A stretch of 64,000 nucleotides of DNA, from assembly GCA_012295275.1 (NCBI GenBank), contig CM022673.1, positions 19,707,810 through 19,771,809 of the forward strand, given 5' to 3'. The position numbers and the translations under genes were made by a program. Of the stretch, positions 51,414 through 64,000 are shown piece after piece; positions within the stretch are counted from its first letter, which is position 1; each line of letters opens with the position of its first letter. The notes below the pieces were generated by a model. The model worked only from the letters and a program-made list of their open reading frames with translations. It ran no database searches and was not told the DNA's origin. The DNA is from Chrysomallon squamiferum. Lineage: Eukaryota > Mollusca > Gastropoda > Neomphalida > Peltospiridae.

Positions 51414-51680
51414 CAGTGGTACCTTGACTTATGAGGGCCCCAACTTATGAGTTTTCTGAGTTATGAGCAGTCGCTTGGTTGATTTTTTGCTTTGAGTTGC
51501 AAGTGACATTCAGATATGCCACTACAGCATCCCACATTTCTCGTTTACTTCACATGGTTACCTAACTGTGGCAGCATTTCTGTTGTGTTGTGTTCTTGTG
51601 TTTTTCTGACCATGGACTGTAAGAAAGTGAGTGCAAAGGACATGTATACTTTGCTGACAGACAGCAAAAACAGATCTTTG
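51414..51680 (+). mobile_element. Truncated pogo/Tigger-like element, 5' end
   Basis: After a TA dinucleotide the sequence CAGTGGTACCTTGACTTATG begins a stretch with repeated ACTTATGAG / GAGTTATGAGC motifs, which resembles the terminal inverted repeat of pogo/Tigger elements. About 200 bp further, an ATG at 51612 starts MDCKKVSAKD, similar to the opening of Tigger transposases (recalled, not aligned). Stops soon follow and no matching inverted end is found to the right, so this is a fragment. Confidence 0.55.
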
Positions 51681-52650
51681 AGAATTAGTCATCTTTATTT
51701 CAATCATAGCCATGTTTTATTAAGATTTATATTTAATCTACTACAATCAGACTTTTGTATTTTAACTACATTATATTTTTAAATTTGTCATTTCTCTTTT
51801 AAATGCCAGTTTAGCCATTACTTGTAGTGATTTAGTTTTATATCACTTACACACTATATATGTATTATTTATGACATTATACGTAATGATGTACAGACTC
51901 TCACTTTTCCCAGACAATTTTTGCACTCTTTAAAAATACAGGACCACAAGAGGTGCTCTCACACTACTGGTTTTACAGTATTATTATAAAATATAAAGAA
52001 TTTTTTTATTTTAATATGACATGTTCTACAATTTTGCTAAAATATTTAGCAGTATGTTGGCCATACCTTTGCTCAGAATTTTCAATAATCACTAATGGGT
52101 ATATTAGTTCAATATAAAACATGTACATAGACTGTAATTTGTCATAAATGTTCATTAATAAATCTGGCAACCTTAGGTTAACCATTTCCCTGATCTGTAT
52201 TTGATTTCAGGTAAACAGTGCTTCATGGTGCTGTATTCATTTTAGATCACTAACAACAAAAAATACAGATGACTGCAAAGGGTTTATCCAGAGTTTACCC
52301 AAATCAGCCATATGTATTGTTTCAACTTCTATTTAAATTCAACAAATCACATATTATTTTCTCTGATTTGGAGAGAGAATATCAGGATAAAAGAAGGAAA
52401 ATTATCAAAGAATAAATCATATCTAATGAAAAATTAATAAAATACAATTGAAAGCCAGTATTTTCAGTTACTAACATATTTATGAAAGGATTTTTTTTTT
52501 TTTTTTTTTTTGAAAGAAGATAATTATGATGAAGCATAACTAGAATAGTTAAAAAAACATTTCCCCTTAATAGAGAAAGGAATTAGGATGTAGATTGACA
52601 TTTCACAATTATTTTTTAAAAATTACATCACAATTATAATATAAAGAATA
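51681..52650. other. 3' flank of INPP1
   Basis: This probably contains the INPP1 3' untranslated region (minus strand). No exon of another gene was seen. A T run of about 21 bases lies at 52492-52512. Confidence 0.5.
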
Positions 52651-53911
52651 CTATGATTTTAAACACTTTACAACTTTATCAAGAATTTCAGGTGACCTGT
52701 AAGCCACAATTCCAGATATGCTGTTACCCTTGATGGCTGATGTTTTCTGATGATATTTAACCTGTTCTATGCTACCTGAAATAATGCTGTTGTAGGCAAT
52801 CATTCCCCCTCCCAGAGCTAACAAAACTGCATGTGGTGAACAACAGTCCCAGCTGTAAATGCTAGATTTACTGAGGACATAGGCATCCACAATCCCATTG
52901 GCAACACACAACAGTTTATACCCTGCACCAGGAGCATACTGGATATTAAATTCTGATGATAACTTCTGATAAACTTCTCCTGTATCACTTGTACTCATAA
53001 TCAGAGTTGGAATTTGTCTGGGAATTTTCTGTTTGTCAAATGAACTGAATCTGATTTTTTCTGTACACACTCCCCAGTTTGTCACACTTTCCCAACTGCA
53101 AAAAAACAACAAATTTATATCAGAATGAAAAAATATTTCAAATAAAATATATTCAGTGATTTGAAGTAATTTATTTTATAGATTTTGCAAAACTTGCAAA
53201 ATATGTCTGTAGCGTTTTAAAAAAAATATTCTTTTCCAAAAAAAATGTTAATATGAATTTTAATAAATATACAAATATCCAAACAGCTTTTCGTGATTTA
53301 TATCAGAGAGAATAAAACTGTGATAAAATCAACTGAACCTAAAGCACATCTACAAAGTGACAAATAAACAATAAATGGTTCCTAATTTATAAAAAATTCA
53401 TGAATACTTTCTCATATAAATAACACTTGAATCTATCAGTTTTTGTCCATTAAGAAAATAGGAAATGCAAAAAGTCTTAACACAAATTACCTTAATTTGA
53501 TTTGATAAAATGAGAAAATTGCCATGAAGCAAACAATTTAAGACTAACAAATTAATTTCACACACAAAGTATATATTTTCAAACAAATAAACAAATAACT
53601 TAAGGAATGAATGAAATTTAAAAAAAAAAAATCATTACAAACCTTTTTGATTTATCATTATAATGAGCAAATGGTTGCACAATAACTCCAAGTAAAGGCA
53701 AACCAGTTGTCTGGCTGTATGCACCAATGAGAATGGTGACACACTGCAATCCCTCATCAACAACACCAAACTCATTATGGTTTCCAATTTGTCCATGGAT
53801 ATACTGAGCTGTAGAATCTTTTAAAACAATTTGAGAACTATTTATAAATAAAAATTAGTAATAATACTGAGAACATGGAGACAGAAAATAAAGATTTACA
53901 AATTAAAATGT

Positions 53912-53948
<37 letters not shown>

Positions 53949-56088
53949 TGTTAAATCATACATTTTTATTCTGAAGTGTATAATTATTATCATTATTTTC
54001 TGCCTATGTGTAATTAAGTTAAAACACACTGAAAGAAAAAAAAAAAAAAAATGATATTTAATTATACAGTTTAGATACTACTTAAAAATACTACACACTC
54101 CTGTAGGATATATCTATATTTTTTTCTTTTCTTTTTTCTAGTTGCTCTGTAAGATTTGCAAAGATATTTGTGGCAGGTATATTGCTTTATTTTCTTCACA
54201 AATATCCTTTAATTCCTGTAATATCCTGCTTGTAGCAATGACTTGTCATCTCTGATGCATCTTACTAATAATATTCATATATACAGGATCAATACAAATT
54301 CAGTCTAACTGTAGTGTTAAACTAAATATTAATACACACCTATAGGATCAATCCAAATGCAAACATCTGTCAGAGGTATTTCACCAGTCACACAATCAAT
54401 TTTGGTCTCAACAGGAACAGGTATGTTAGAATGAACTGCGTCAGCCAAAAGGCTTGCTGCTGCTGAATTTCCATTGAGAATATCACCTAATTTAAAATTT
54501 CAGTTAAAATTTAGAAAAGGTGAAGAAAAAAAAATAATAAATTAAAATAATTAAATAGTTTTATAACTGGAATAATGTATCATAAAAACAAAAATACAGT
54601 TTGGTCACTGACATACTATCTAGGTATAGTGATAACTGCTGTTGACCCCACCTGGGTAGAACACTGGTGGAAATATTTCATTTAAGTTGCATGTTGCATT
54701 TCTTGTGAGAAAAAAAAAGACGTATGTAAAATTTCAGTCAAATCAACCCCTCTGCCCCAAACCCCTTTAACCATAAAAAAATTCCTTACACTCATCGGTG
54801 TGGTAAAAACAAAAGTCAGCAATTTTAAGATAAAATTTAATCATCCAGATTTCATTTACATGGCTACTACTTCATTCATAAACAGAAATATTACAATAAA
54901 ACAATATAATTATAAATAAATAATTCAGATTTATAAATTTTGTGTATGATGATAAGATTGAAAAACGTAATTCTTACACAATAATGACTTTGTTTCCTCT
55001 ACACTTTTCTTTAGTTTAACCACCACTGTTTCTCCAAGAGTGTTTGTAAATGTACTACTTTCTTCTCCATATATTCTACTTTCAATTCCAGCAAACTGGT
55101 TCCATATATAAGTAAAATTTATTAAAATAAATAACTGTTATTATCATTATAAAATGAGATTCTATATTAATAAATTATTCAGCCAATTATACTATGCTTA
55201 TTCACAAGAATATTTACATATTTTAATACAATTCAGTGACTTTTACAAATATTGTGCATAGCTATTGCTATAAGTTGTAGTGAAATTAGTCACAAAAACA
55301 AAACAGATTACTACAAAAGTTCTTACTAAACAGACAATGCTGAATACAACCATTAATGATTACCTTCCTAAGTAATAAATAACTGTTACAGAAATAAATA
55401 CCAACAAAGCCAATAAAAGCCACCATTTTATTTTGACTTTGCAGTGTGTGAATGTGATTTCTAAGAGTAAGACTTTATTCCTAAGACTTTCTGTGAAGCT
55501 GCACAGTACAATGTTTGGTGAAAATATATGCTTTTTAAATCCCAGAATTACAAGTTCAGAATGTAATGTTGTTATAATCATATTGTGCTACTTACACAAC
55601 TCATAATATTTAACTCAGAGCTAGCTTACCATACTATAAAATTATAGTTTATTTGCAACACTCTATTTTATTTTATTCTTCAAAAATAGATTTACCTGTT
55701 GTTTCTCATTTTCAAAAGTCACATTCTCAAACAGACTGCAAATAGCATTTCCAAATCTAATTTATAATACTAAAAAACACTGTCACGTTTACAATTAATA
55801 AGTCTGTAAATCAAGTTAAATAAACACATTTTCATTGTTGTTTTAATAAAATGTTGGATTAAAAAAGGACATATTTACTTCTTCACTAAGATCATGCCTA
55901 ACCATTTCTTGAATGATAACATCTGCTAATGTTTTAAAATCTTGCACAAATCTTGTATTCCTTTCATTCCTTTTTTCTTGAACCAGCAATTCAAGGAGTC
56001 CAGTATCTGATCGAATAATGGAAGCTACATGTGCTCCTTTCTGTGCAACACCAATAACAGCTGACAGTAATCTGTATAATGATATCAT
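52651..56088 (-). CDS. INPP1: Inositol polyphosphate 1-phosphatase, complete, 5 coding exons
   Basis: Minus-strand exons 56088-55879, 55095-54978, 54486-54340, 53817-53643 and 53095-52651 join in frame to 364 aa (human INPP1 is 399). The enzyme removes the 1-phosphate from Ins(1,4)P2 and Ins(1,3,4)P3 using Mg2+, in the cytosolic inositol-recycling pathway that lithium blocks. The metal-site set of the lithium-sensitive phosphatase family is intact: LAD with D56, GEES with E81-E82, WIDPIDST with D156/D159/T161 at 154-161, and WD with D300 in SWDCCSPHA. GAGYKLLCV and the LxALGGGM loop are also family marks. The ATG at 56088 lies seven bases after a probable acceptor, so an untranslated first exon is expected upstream. 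An out-of-frame ATG at 56095 opens a short overlapping frame. The gene is divergent from CDK12/13. Confidence 0.92.
53914..53943. repeat. (CA)n microsatellite in an INPP1 intron
   Basis: About fifteen CA dinucleotides are seen directly. Confidence 0.95.
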
Positions 56089-56095
56089 TTTTCAT

Positions 56096-57150
56096 CTGTA
56101 ATGAACAAAATAAATTATTACAACTCAACTGTTATATACACTTTGCTCAAATACCATGAGTATTGTTTTGTCTTTTGATTATTTTTATACACACGACAAA
56201 AAGTTTTCTTTTTCAATATTAAAATTATATTCAATATTGAAAACAATTATTGTCAACGTAGATTTTCTCCACATAAACCGTTAACTGGGGATTTTATGAT
56301 GAAGAAGAAGAAAATACTTAATAAAGATTCTCGCTGAAATGTTCATAATTACAAAAAATTGTATAGAGTCACCTCCCTTGGAGCGAGACTTGTTTTAAAT
56401 TAAAAAAAAATTTTAGGAGATTATTTCTTTGTATTTTTTTCTTGGATAAACATTTATTTTATTTTATAAGCAATAAATAATAAAAATTTAAATTGATAAT
56501 TGAGAGAAATTTGAACGGCAGCTTTTTTAAAATTTTAATTATTATTATTTTTTTTATCAATTATTCAATTTAATTATTTATTGAATGAGGTATCGAGTGA
56601 TATTAATTATCACATAGGTAAATACAGCATATAAGGAGCTCACTAACAGTGGTCTACATACATTTTTTTAAAAAGAAAGGAAACTAAAGAATAAAAAGGT
56701 CGACACTGCACCACAGAAATTATTAAAAACAAAGAACTCCCACATGTCAAAATCAACTACCGCCTGCGTAAATCGTCACCAGTTTATGTAGTAACTGACG
56801 TCACACCCACAATCCTTTGTAAACTTTTTCTTTGATGGGTTTCGTTGGCAAAATTTATACTCGATATCGAAAACAAATCAAAGAAAATCCATCATAAAAT
56901 GATAAAATCCATTCATTAAACATGAAAAATTAATTGAATAAGATTAAAGTGAAAGCTTTTACAAATATATTTTTCACGTAATAGAAAAATTTGGCTTATA
57001 AATCGCCTTAATATATTGAGACATTTTCTGACAATGGGCTGAAGCATTATCTTAATACTTTTGGTTGATTATCTGTTTGGTTGTTAGGCACTCTTAAATA
57101 CCGTTTATGTTCCAGGAACTAGTTTTGCCTCGACAACCACATTGGTTGAC
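56096..57150. promoter_or_regulatory. Divergent promoter region INPP1 / CDK12-13
   Basis: The start codons of two oppositely directed genes are about 1.06 kb apart. The interval has two GC-richer patches, at about 56365-56395 and 56755-56830. The second holds a CRE palindrome. Both genes need promoters here, and the 56755-56830 patch is the best core candidate. No TATA box was assigned. Confidence 0.5.
56796..56803. promoter_or_regulatory. Consensus CRE (TGACGTCA)
   Basis: The full 8-bp palindrome bound by CREB/ATF proteins lies in a locally GC-rich patch 348 bp upstream of the CDK12/13 start codon and about 0.7 kb upstream of the INPP1 start. Full CRE sites near transcription starts are typical functional targets in animals. 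Actual binding is inferred. Confidence 0.6.
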
Positions 57151-60100
57151 ATGCCAAAACCCTCTAAACATCGTAAAAATCGAAGGAGCCCGGTATTGCA
57201 ATACGACGAGTACGACGCTCGATCATATTCTCATCTTGTACCACAAGACGGACAACAGGATGCAGCTGTCAGTTACAGAAAAAAACATTCAAAGAAGTCT
57301 CGTCACAAACGTTCAAGGGATTCTGAAGCTAAAAAAGCGAGTGTACCTGCTCCTTTACCCACACTGCTCAAGACGTCACTTGTTGCGTATGACGACATAA
57401 GGTTAGTGTAAAATAAACTGTTATAGTCACTAGTGTATCATTAATATCACAAAGTTTCGGTATTTGAGTATGCTCACAATGCTGTATTTGTATGTTTAAT
57501 GGTCACAGTATTATGACTATGAGAATATTATGTGTATGGTTATTTGCACAAAAACATAAAAACACAAGGGTCAACTAAAAAAAATTGATTAATTTCTTCT
57601 TATTCTAAAAGCTAGTGAAGTGATACAGGCAGTCATTTTTATGTTTGTCTCCCATCCCTGTTTATTGAACTAAATATACTTGAATTTACCTCATTTTACC
57701 AAATCCAGCTGTCTTCAGTCTGCCAGTCTTTTGGGCAGAGTACTCTACTAACCCATAGTAAAAGCATGTAATTAACTGCAATCAGCTGATCTTGTCCATG
57801 ATCATCAAGCCCATATAACATATCAAGCAAACCAAGTTTCATTTTTATAATGCCTTGTTCGTTAAGCGAGGCCAGAGTCTTGCAAGGATATTTGAATTTG
57901 TGTGGGTCCGTAATTGCCTGAAATGAAATTCTGAACCTTTGGTATGTTAAACAGTTTCCTGGTTCTGTTTTTAAGTTTTTACTTTAACTGGAAGAATGAA
58001 TATTTCGTTTAAGAAGGTTTTCGTATGTACTGTTTACATTTTGAACACATAAAAGTAATAAAGATTGTGAAAATACTGAAAAATGTTTGCATGGCACTAT
58101 CGAAAATTTAAATTAGCACCTTTGATGTTGTTAGTTTGTTGTAATTAGCAGATGCAAATTCTCATTCACTGAATGTTTGAAAATGGGATTTTGTTGATGC
58201 TATAGTGCAAGTCTAAATAAAGTTTTTATTCCTTCTGTTTTTTTTTTTTTGAAACATTAACCTTTCAGACATTTACATAATGTTACTCACAGTAAATAAA
58301 GGTATGGTGACTTTGAAATCAGTATAAACATAGTGATTTTCCATTATAAATAGAATCCAGTTCATGGCATAGCCTCAATTTAGTAATCAAATGATTTGTC
58401 AGTCTCATGGAAATAGAACTGGGCTTGTAAAAACTTATTCATTCATTGGGTGTATTGAATGTGTGTATATAAATGTAACTTTAACATGCATTTTAAAATT
58501 TCTTTAAAATTATAATAAAACATAGAAGAATGGATAGAAAATCTTCCAATTTTCAGAAAGTAAAAATATTGTAACTGATATTTGTCAGCATTTATCAAAC
58601 CTTTTTATATAGATTTGTTTTAATACTAATAATGAGCCTGAAAGGATTGAGACTTTCACATAAAAAAGTGTATATTCTTAAGTAATTTTACAAATACAAA
58701 CGGGTGCTATTTTGGAGTGTCATCTACTTGTCATGAAACTACTCTGACGTCTATCTACAACTTAAATGGTGATCTACAGCAAAGAAAAACATCTACAAAA
58801 TTTCTATAATATTAGAGCATGTCAAGAAAGGATAATTGTATTCCTTAACAGGAGATGTCAGTTTATAGCAGGCAGGTAAAGTAATAAAACAGATTTTACC
58901 TAGCTTGGGTTGGAAATGGATTAAATTGCTAAAGAACCGTTTAGATGTTAGCTGTGAAGAAAAGGCAGTTGAAAGAACCTGGTTGGATATAAAAATTCTA
59001 ATTAAAAAAAAAAAAAAGAGAGGTGTGAACAAAAGAACCTTTCAGTCACACTTTGATTGTTTCTGTTGGCAATAGAGGAAGAATGCTGAAGATTTTTCAC
59101 TTGCATTTCATAGCCGATGTTTGCTCAGTTCATTGATCAAATTATTCAATTCGTATACTTTTTAGCCCTTGTTCCTATAAATTATAAATATATAAGAAAT
59201 AAAATGTTTCATTTATGCCATGAAAAGTAATAAAAAACCCCAAGAATAAACAAAATAATAATTAAAATAAGTGATACATCAACACCATAGTAGCACCTAC
59301 ACATGTTATGTTACTAAATAGAAATCACCACTCAACTCTTCCCCTTCCCTCATATTTTGTATAGCAAAATATGTGGCCTCATATTGATTCCACATTGGTG
59401 ACTTCATGATGAAGGTCTGTTATATAATTCAAGAAAAAGTGACAAGAATACATACAATATAAATAGTATAATGAATAGCATATTTTTTCTTCCTTATTTT
59501 TATTTTTTGCATTAACTTTGTTCATTAATAACTTACATACAGTCAAAATAAAGGAGCCTATAGTTCAGCAAGCCCTGGGATATATTTGCACTAGTATCTC
59601 ATTGCATAATTCTTAGTATCAGTAAACTTGTTATACCATCCATTTCTTTATAATTTATTGAATAACATGACCTCTTTCTCACTGTCCTGCATTTCCTTTT
59701 CCAAGCCGATAATTTTAATTTCCTATTTATTACTACATAGTATTTTTTACTTTTATTTAATGTTTTAATATATCTGCTACAAAACATCTAATTTACTTAA
59801 CTTGTGGCATCAGGTTTGACCTCTGGTTTCAGGAAAGAAAGAGGAAGTTGATTTTATTAAGTATAGTAAGCAAAAGAAGTTATCATTATTTTTATAATTG
59901 GTTAAAATAATATTTATCAGAATTTTTTTTCCTTTTAAGGATATATATTTATTTAATCTCTATTTAATGTCCACCAGTAACTTTATCCATTACATAATGA
60001 GAGCCTCTTTCTGAAAATGATCCTAAGCAGTAGGATAGAAGAAATGAAATGTTACTTTGTTTTTACTTTTTCAGGTATATTATGTTCCCTGTAATGGAAC

Positions 60101-63100
60101 AAAACTGGAAATCAGTGCATTTTACCACAACTGTAATATTCACTTTTGTTTATCAGTATTTAATTTAACAGTGTCAAAAGTTATTAATTATACCTTTCAA
60201 AGACATTAATTATTAGAAATATAAACACTATTCTGCTTTTGTTATGTATCTAAATTACTTCAAAGTTGTTATGAAAAAAAGTGTTATTACAGAGCATGTT
60301 TACTAAGGATGTTTTTACAATCCAACCATTGAACATGAAGAAATGCTGTTTTAAATAATAAACAAACTCTTCATGATTGTATGAATTTATTTCAGTCATA
60401 ATCCTTAATGTATGAGTATTATTAGTAAACAAAGAGGTATACAGAAGAAAACAGTTACAGAAATATTTTTAGCATTGTCCATTTATTAGTTATGTAGAAT
60501 TTAAATTTGTTCACCTATGTAGTGATTGCAATCATATATGTGATGTTGGATTATGATGTAATGAAGGTGCCTACATTATGAAATATGAATAATCTTCTAT
60601 TAATAAACAAAAGTCACCCTGTTTAAATGTTATTATGTTTCCTGATACAAAGATATTGACACTAAAAGCAGTAGTATCCAAAATAATATTGTTAAATATA
60701 TTGACCAGTCCTCATTAACAGTTTGCACAAAAGTGCTAATTAGAAATTAATTATATATGAATATTTTACAGTATTAGAATAAAAATGCGAAAGGAAACAA
60801 AATGTATATCTTTTGCAAATTTTTATTTTTTTATCTTTATATATATTTTTTTACCAACAAAATCCTTACAATCCCTGGTATTACAGTAATGTACATATAA
60901 ATTTTAGATATTCAAGACCATCATGATGTTTATTTTTAAAAAGAAAAAATTTAATGTAAATTTAATGATATATATTTTCATACTTTTGTAGCTCTGACTC
61001 TGATGGCGGATTGTTAAGTGTTAATGTTAGCAAAAGACTACCACGATCATCTCCAGTTCATGTAGGACCGAGTCGGATCAGCACTAGCCATGGTGAAAAG
61101 CGTGCTGAGTCTCCAGCCACAGCAATAAGAAGTTACCTTAATGAGAAAAGTCAGAGCAATTCTCCAAGACCAGTAATCAGTCCACCATACATATCAAGCA
61201 GAAAAAGCAGCAAGCGACACAGGGCTTATTCCCCTGATCTGCACAAGGATGGTCACTTGGAAATAAACACAAGACAATACTCTGAACATCCTAAAGCCTA
61301 TGCAGGTGACCTGCCTCGAGCGTTTGGTGGAGTTTATAATTCGAGTCCACCACCTGCAAAAACTAGCAAACGTTACCGCAGTCCCAGTCCTTACAGTTTT
61401 GGCCGCAGTGATCGCAAAGACAGGGGCAAAAGCCCAAGCAGGTAATGTTACTGATGTATTAGACCTTCATTTTGTTTTTAAATCTGTATTTTGTTAACTG
61501 ACAAATGGCAAATCGTCATATATCCATATTTTTGACAGTAAGATATTTTGTTTAATTGTTAAAAGCATATTAAATATTAATTTATTGGTAAGATTGTTAC
61601 AGAAGCCTAGATTGATGATTTGGAGTTTAAAATGAATAATTTCAAACTATTTCATACTTTATAAAAAAAGAATTGTTCCCTGGTGTGTCTAGAAAAGCAA
61701 AAGTATTGTAGTTTGATAATGCAACTAGAAACAAGATTGCAAAATAAATATTTGTGAGTTAATTTCCGATAAAAACATTTGGTTATTTAATATGTATTTT
61801 AATTTTCTAATTAGGTTTTGTTAAATACCACTTTAAGGCAGTGTGAAAGTGTAAAATAGGTAAAGTAAACAAAATTTAATGGATAGTAAACGATAATACT
61901 TTGAACCCTAAATGCAAAAATTCTGTCTGTTCAAGTTTCTTTCTTGCTGTTGGTGGAAATACAGCATAAAAAGACAGAAGATGTTATTTTTAAAAACTGA
62001 TTTTATAGTCTGAAGATTCATCAGAGGAAGTGTACATTGTGCTCATTTGTTTTTGCTCATGCTTCTGATTTAAAAAAAAAAATTTGTTGTTGTAAATAGG
62101 GTGCTCTTTTAAGCAATCCATCTTTTTAGAGTGAAAAATTGTAAAAAAATACCACCAAAATCTCTGTTGTAATCTCAACAAAACATTAATGTATAAGTGT
62201 GCCAAGGTCCATTAGAATTAAATTGACAGTTTCTGACAAATACTGATATCAATGCTGCAGGATGCAATGCAATAAGAAGAGAAAATGTTAAGACACTATT
62301 ATTTGTTTCTTCAAGATGTCATACTTGAATAATTCAGATACTCAGCCAGTCATTCAGCATCAAGTACATGGTCATATACATTTTCTATTTAAACTGCCTA
62401 GAACAAAAGGTTCTGATACTGAAGGTGCTGAATGCCACCAAATTTACATTCGGTCGACTGGGATGTTAAAAACACTATGGCTTAATCACCCCAAAACTAG
62501 CACTTGGGTGTGCTTTTTTATCTATAAGTTATAACACAAGGGCCTATGTTAATAATTTTATTGCGAATATTTATTTCACATAAAAGATTTGCTCATAGTT
62601 CCATAAACTGGATGTCTCGGTTTACCTTAATTTGCCAACATCTATTTATAAACACTAATTTTGTAGACCAGATATGCATGTATTTAACAAGTCATGATAA
62701 ACAAAACCATAAGTCTCTCTGTAAAACTGATCATGGCCTTTCACATCATCTCAGCTGAATACATCTACATGAGTACCTGTCTTCGACAAAGAATAATTTC
62801 AGTATCACATGTTGGTATATTTGCTTAAGTGACTCTTTGAAGAATATATAGTTTTAATCTTACTTCAAAAGTTAATGATCACTTACATGTTTTCCTTCAC
62901 TTAAAAGCTGAAATATGAATTTCGGCCACTTTAAGCCCTGCACAGTACAGATGTTGTCTGCCATTGTGCAATTTTAAAAACCAAAAATGAGGGCTTTACG
63001 TTACTTTGCTTAACACATTGTTAGCTTAAGGATATTTTTACAAGGCAGAGCAATTAGTGCTAGCAATTAGTGCTAAGATAATAATAAAAAAAAAATATCC

Positions 63101-64000
63101 ACCAGATTAACACAAAATTTATGAAGGTGATATAAAAGTATGAAACAAAAGTTAGTCATGTTTCAGGTTTCTCGCTCTAAGGGAAGCAATCTTCTACTAG
63201 TCACATTTCTGCATTGTGTTGTATGTGGATTCATAAAAACAACAGCAGTCAACAGAATCATTTTCACTAAACTTTGACAGTTTTGAACTCATACCAATCT
63301 CATCATTAACATCATAAATTACATTTACCACAAGTAAAGTTGTATGCAAACACTAATTTGCCAACAGTTGAACAATTTCAGGAAAATGGCCAAATCTACA
63401 ATAAATGGCAAAAAACCCCCAAAACAACCAAGTTCAAAACAGAATATCTAATTTAAAACTCATCACACATGTGTTATTAGTTGAATACAGAATCTGCAAT
63501 GCTGATTGGACCATATTTATGTGCGAAATCTCCCTTGTACACAAAGTTATAAAACATTTTATTTATTATCTTGACTATTTAATTCCTGTCTGAATTCAAC
63601 AATGTCAATGATAATGGTAATAATTCTGCTTATATCTATTATAGTATGTTAAACAGTTTTACCCAGGAACAATGTCTTTTTTGTTTCCTGTCATAACAAA
63701 TTGTATTAAATTATGAATATGTATTTCAGAAAACATAAACGACGTTCACGCTCACCTAGATCACCATTAAGAGGAAGTCAGTCTCGTTATTCAAAAAAAA
63801 ATTATTTAGATCGTCATTCTCGAGGACATTATGTAGATTCATCCAGTAGATCACCTACTCCAATTTGTGGCAGTTCACACTCAAGGGAACCAAAATATGC
63901 ACCTGGTAGTTTGGCCTATGAACTAAGTAAACACAGAAAGGCCAGAGAAAATAAACAGTTGAGAAACAGAGATGAACACCAGATTATTGTTGACAAGCAG
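57151..64000 (+). CDS. CDK12: CDK12/CDK13 orthologue, N-terminal part, cut by window end
   Basis: Exons 57151-57401, 60992-61441 and 63730 to the window edge join in frame to the first 324 residues. The family is identified by VAYDDISSDSD, split over the first intron, which matches the VEYDDISSDSD of vertebrate CDK12 and CDK13. A long basic, Ser/Arg-rich region follows (RSPSPY, RSRSPRSP, SKKSRHKRSR) together with LAYELSKHRKARE, comparable to the LGAELSRKKKERA segment. These cyclin-K-dependent kinases phosphorylate the RNA polymerase II C-terminal domain in nuclear speckles and support elongation of long genes. The kinase domain itself is not in the window, so activity is inferred. CDK12 and CDK13 cannot be separated here; a single invertebrate orthologue is likely. 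The start at 57151 is chosen over the out-of-frame ATG at 57107, which could be an upstream frame or removed by splicing at the TTCCAG ending at 57114. Confidence 0.85.

Noticed and set aside
55360-55581. 73-codon minus-strand frame ending in a hydrophobic, membrane-like segment
   Set aside because: It lies in the first INPP1 intron. No acceptor/donor phase fits INPP1 and no independent gene could be built.
55696-55756. Possible extra INPP1 exon (minus) with good acceptor and GTAAAT donor
   Set aside because: Using it would break the frame. Joining 55879 directly to 55095 keeps phase 0 and gives the expected SEE-FAG…GEES order.
61300-61497. Second plus-strand frame within the CDK12/13 exon
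   Set aside because: It is a shadow of the Ser/Arg-rich coding frame.

Overview
This window is AT-rich nuclear DNA of an animal. All five recognisable genes are split by GT-AG introns of about 0.1 to 4 kb. Their products look like orthologues of conserved metazoan proteins, and the DNA between them carries non-LTR retrotransposon remains, small DNA transposons and ATT/CA microsatellites. I infer a bilaterian invertebrate, perhaps a lophotrochozoan such as a mollusc. The sequence alone does not fix the species. No rRNA, tRNA, CRISPR array or bacterial gene was seen.

Layout from left to right. 1-4085: mostly non-coding, with weak candidate exons of an unidentified minus-strand gene and a GC-richer island at 3060-3210. 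4137-14151 (+): complete 13-coding-exon GALNT11-type polypeptide GalNAc-transferase (591 aa). 18720-21828 (-): complete 5-exon LSM12, tail-to-tail with GALNT11. 23374-35541 (+): complete 10-exon HSD17B7 (336 aa), head-to-head with LSM12. 35542-52650: about 17 kb of gene-poor, transposon-rich DNA. It holds a transposase-like fragment, a 753-bp hAT-type MITE with a perfect 8-bp target duplication, a dead Jockey-like LINE, tandem duplications, a dead L1/Tx1-like LINE, a TA-flanked terminal-inverted-repeat element, a second copy of a dispersed repeat whose first copy lies in an HSD17B7 intron, and a pogo/Tigger-like end. 52651-56088 (-): complete 5-coding-exon INPP1 (364 aa). 57151-64000 (+): the 5' part of a CDK12/CDK13 orthologue, cut by the window edge before the kinase domain. 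INPP1 and CDK12/13 are divergent, and a consensus CRE palindrome lies between them.

The five genes do not form one pathway. GALNT11 starts mucin-type O-glycosylation in the Golgi. LSM12 is an Sm-like RNA-associated partner of ataxin-2. HSD17B7 reduces 3-keto sterols in the ER. INPP1 is a lithium-sensitive inositol phosphate phosphatase. CDK12/13 phosphorylates the RNA polymerase II tail. I found no clear new biological system. The best leads are the well-defined small transposons, the inverted pair of dispersed repeats, the divergent CRE promoter, the degenerate third lectin repeat of GALNT11 and a possible unidentified gene at the left edge. Exon borders were read by eye from reading-frame continuity, splice consensus and remembered family sequences. 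No alignment was run.
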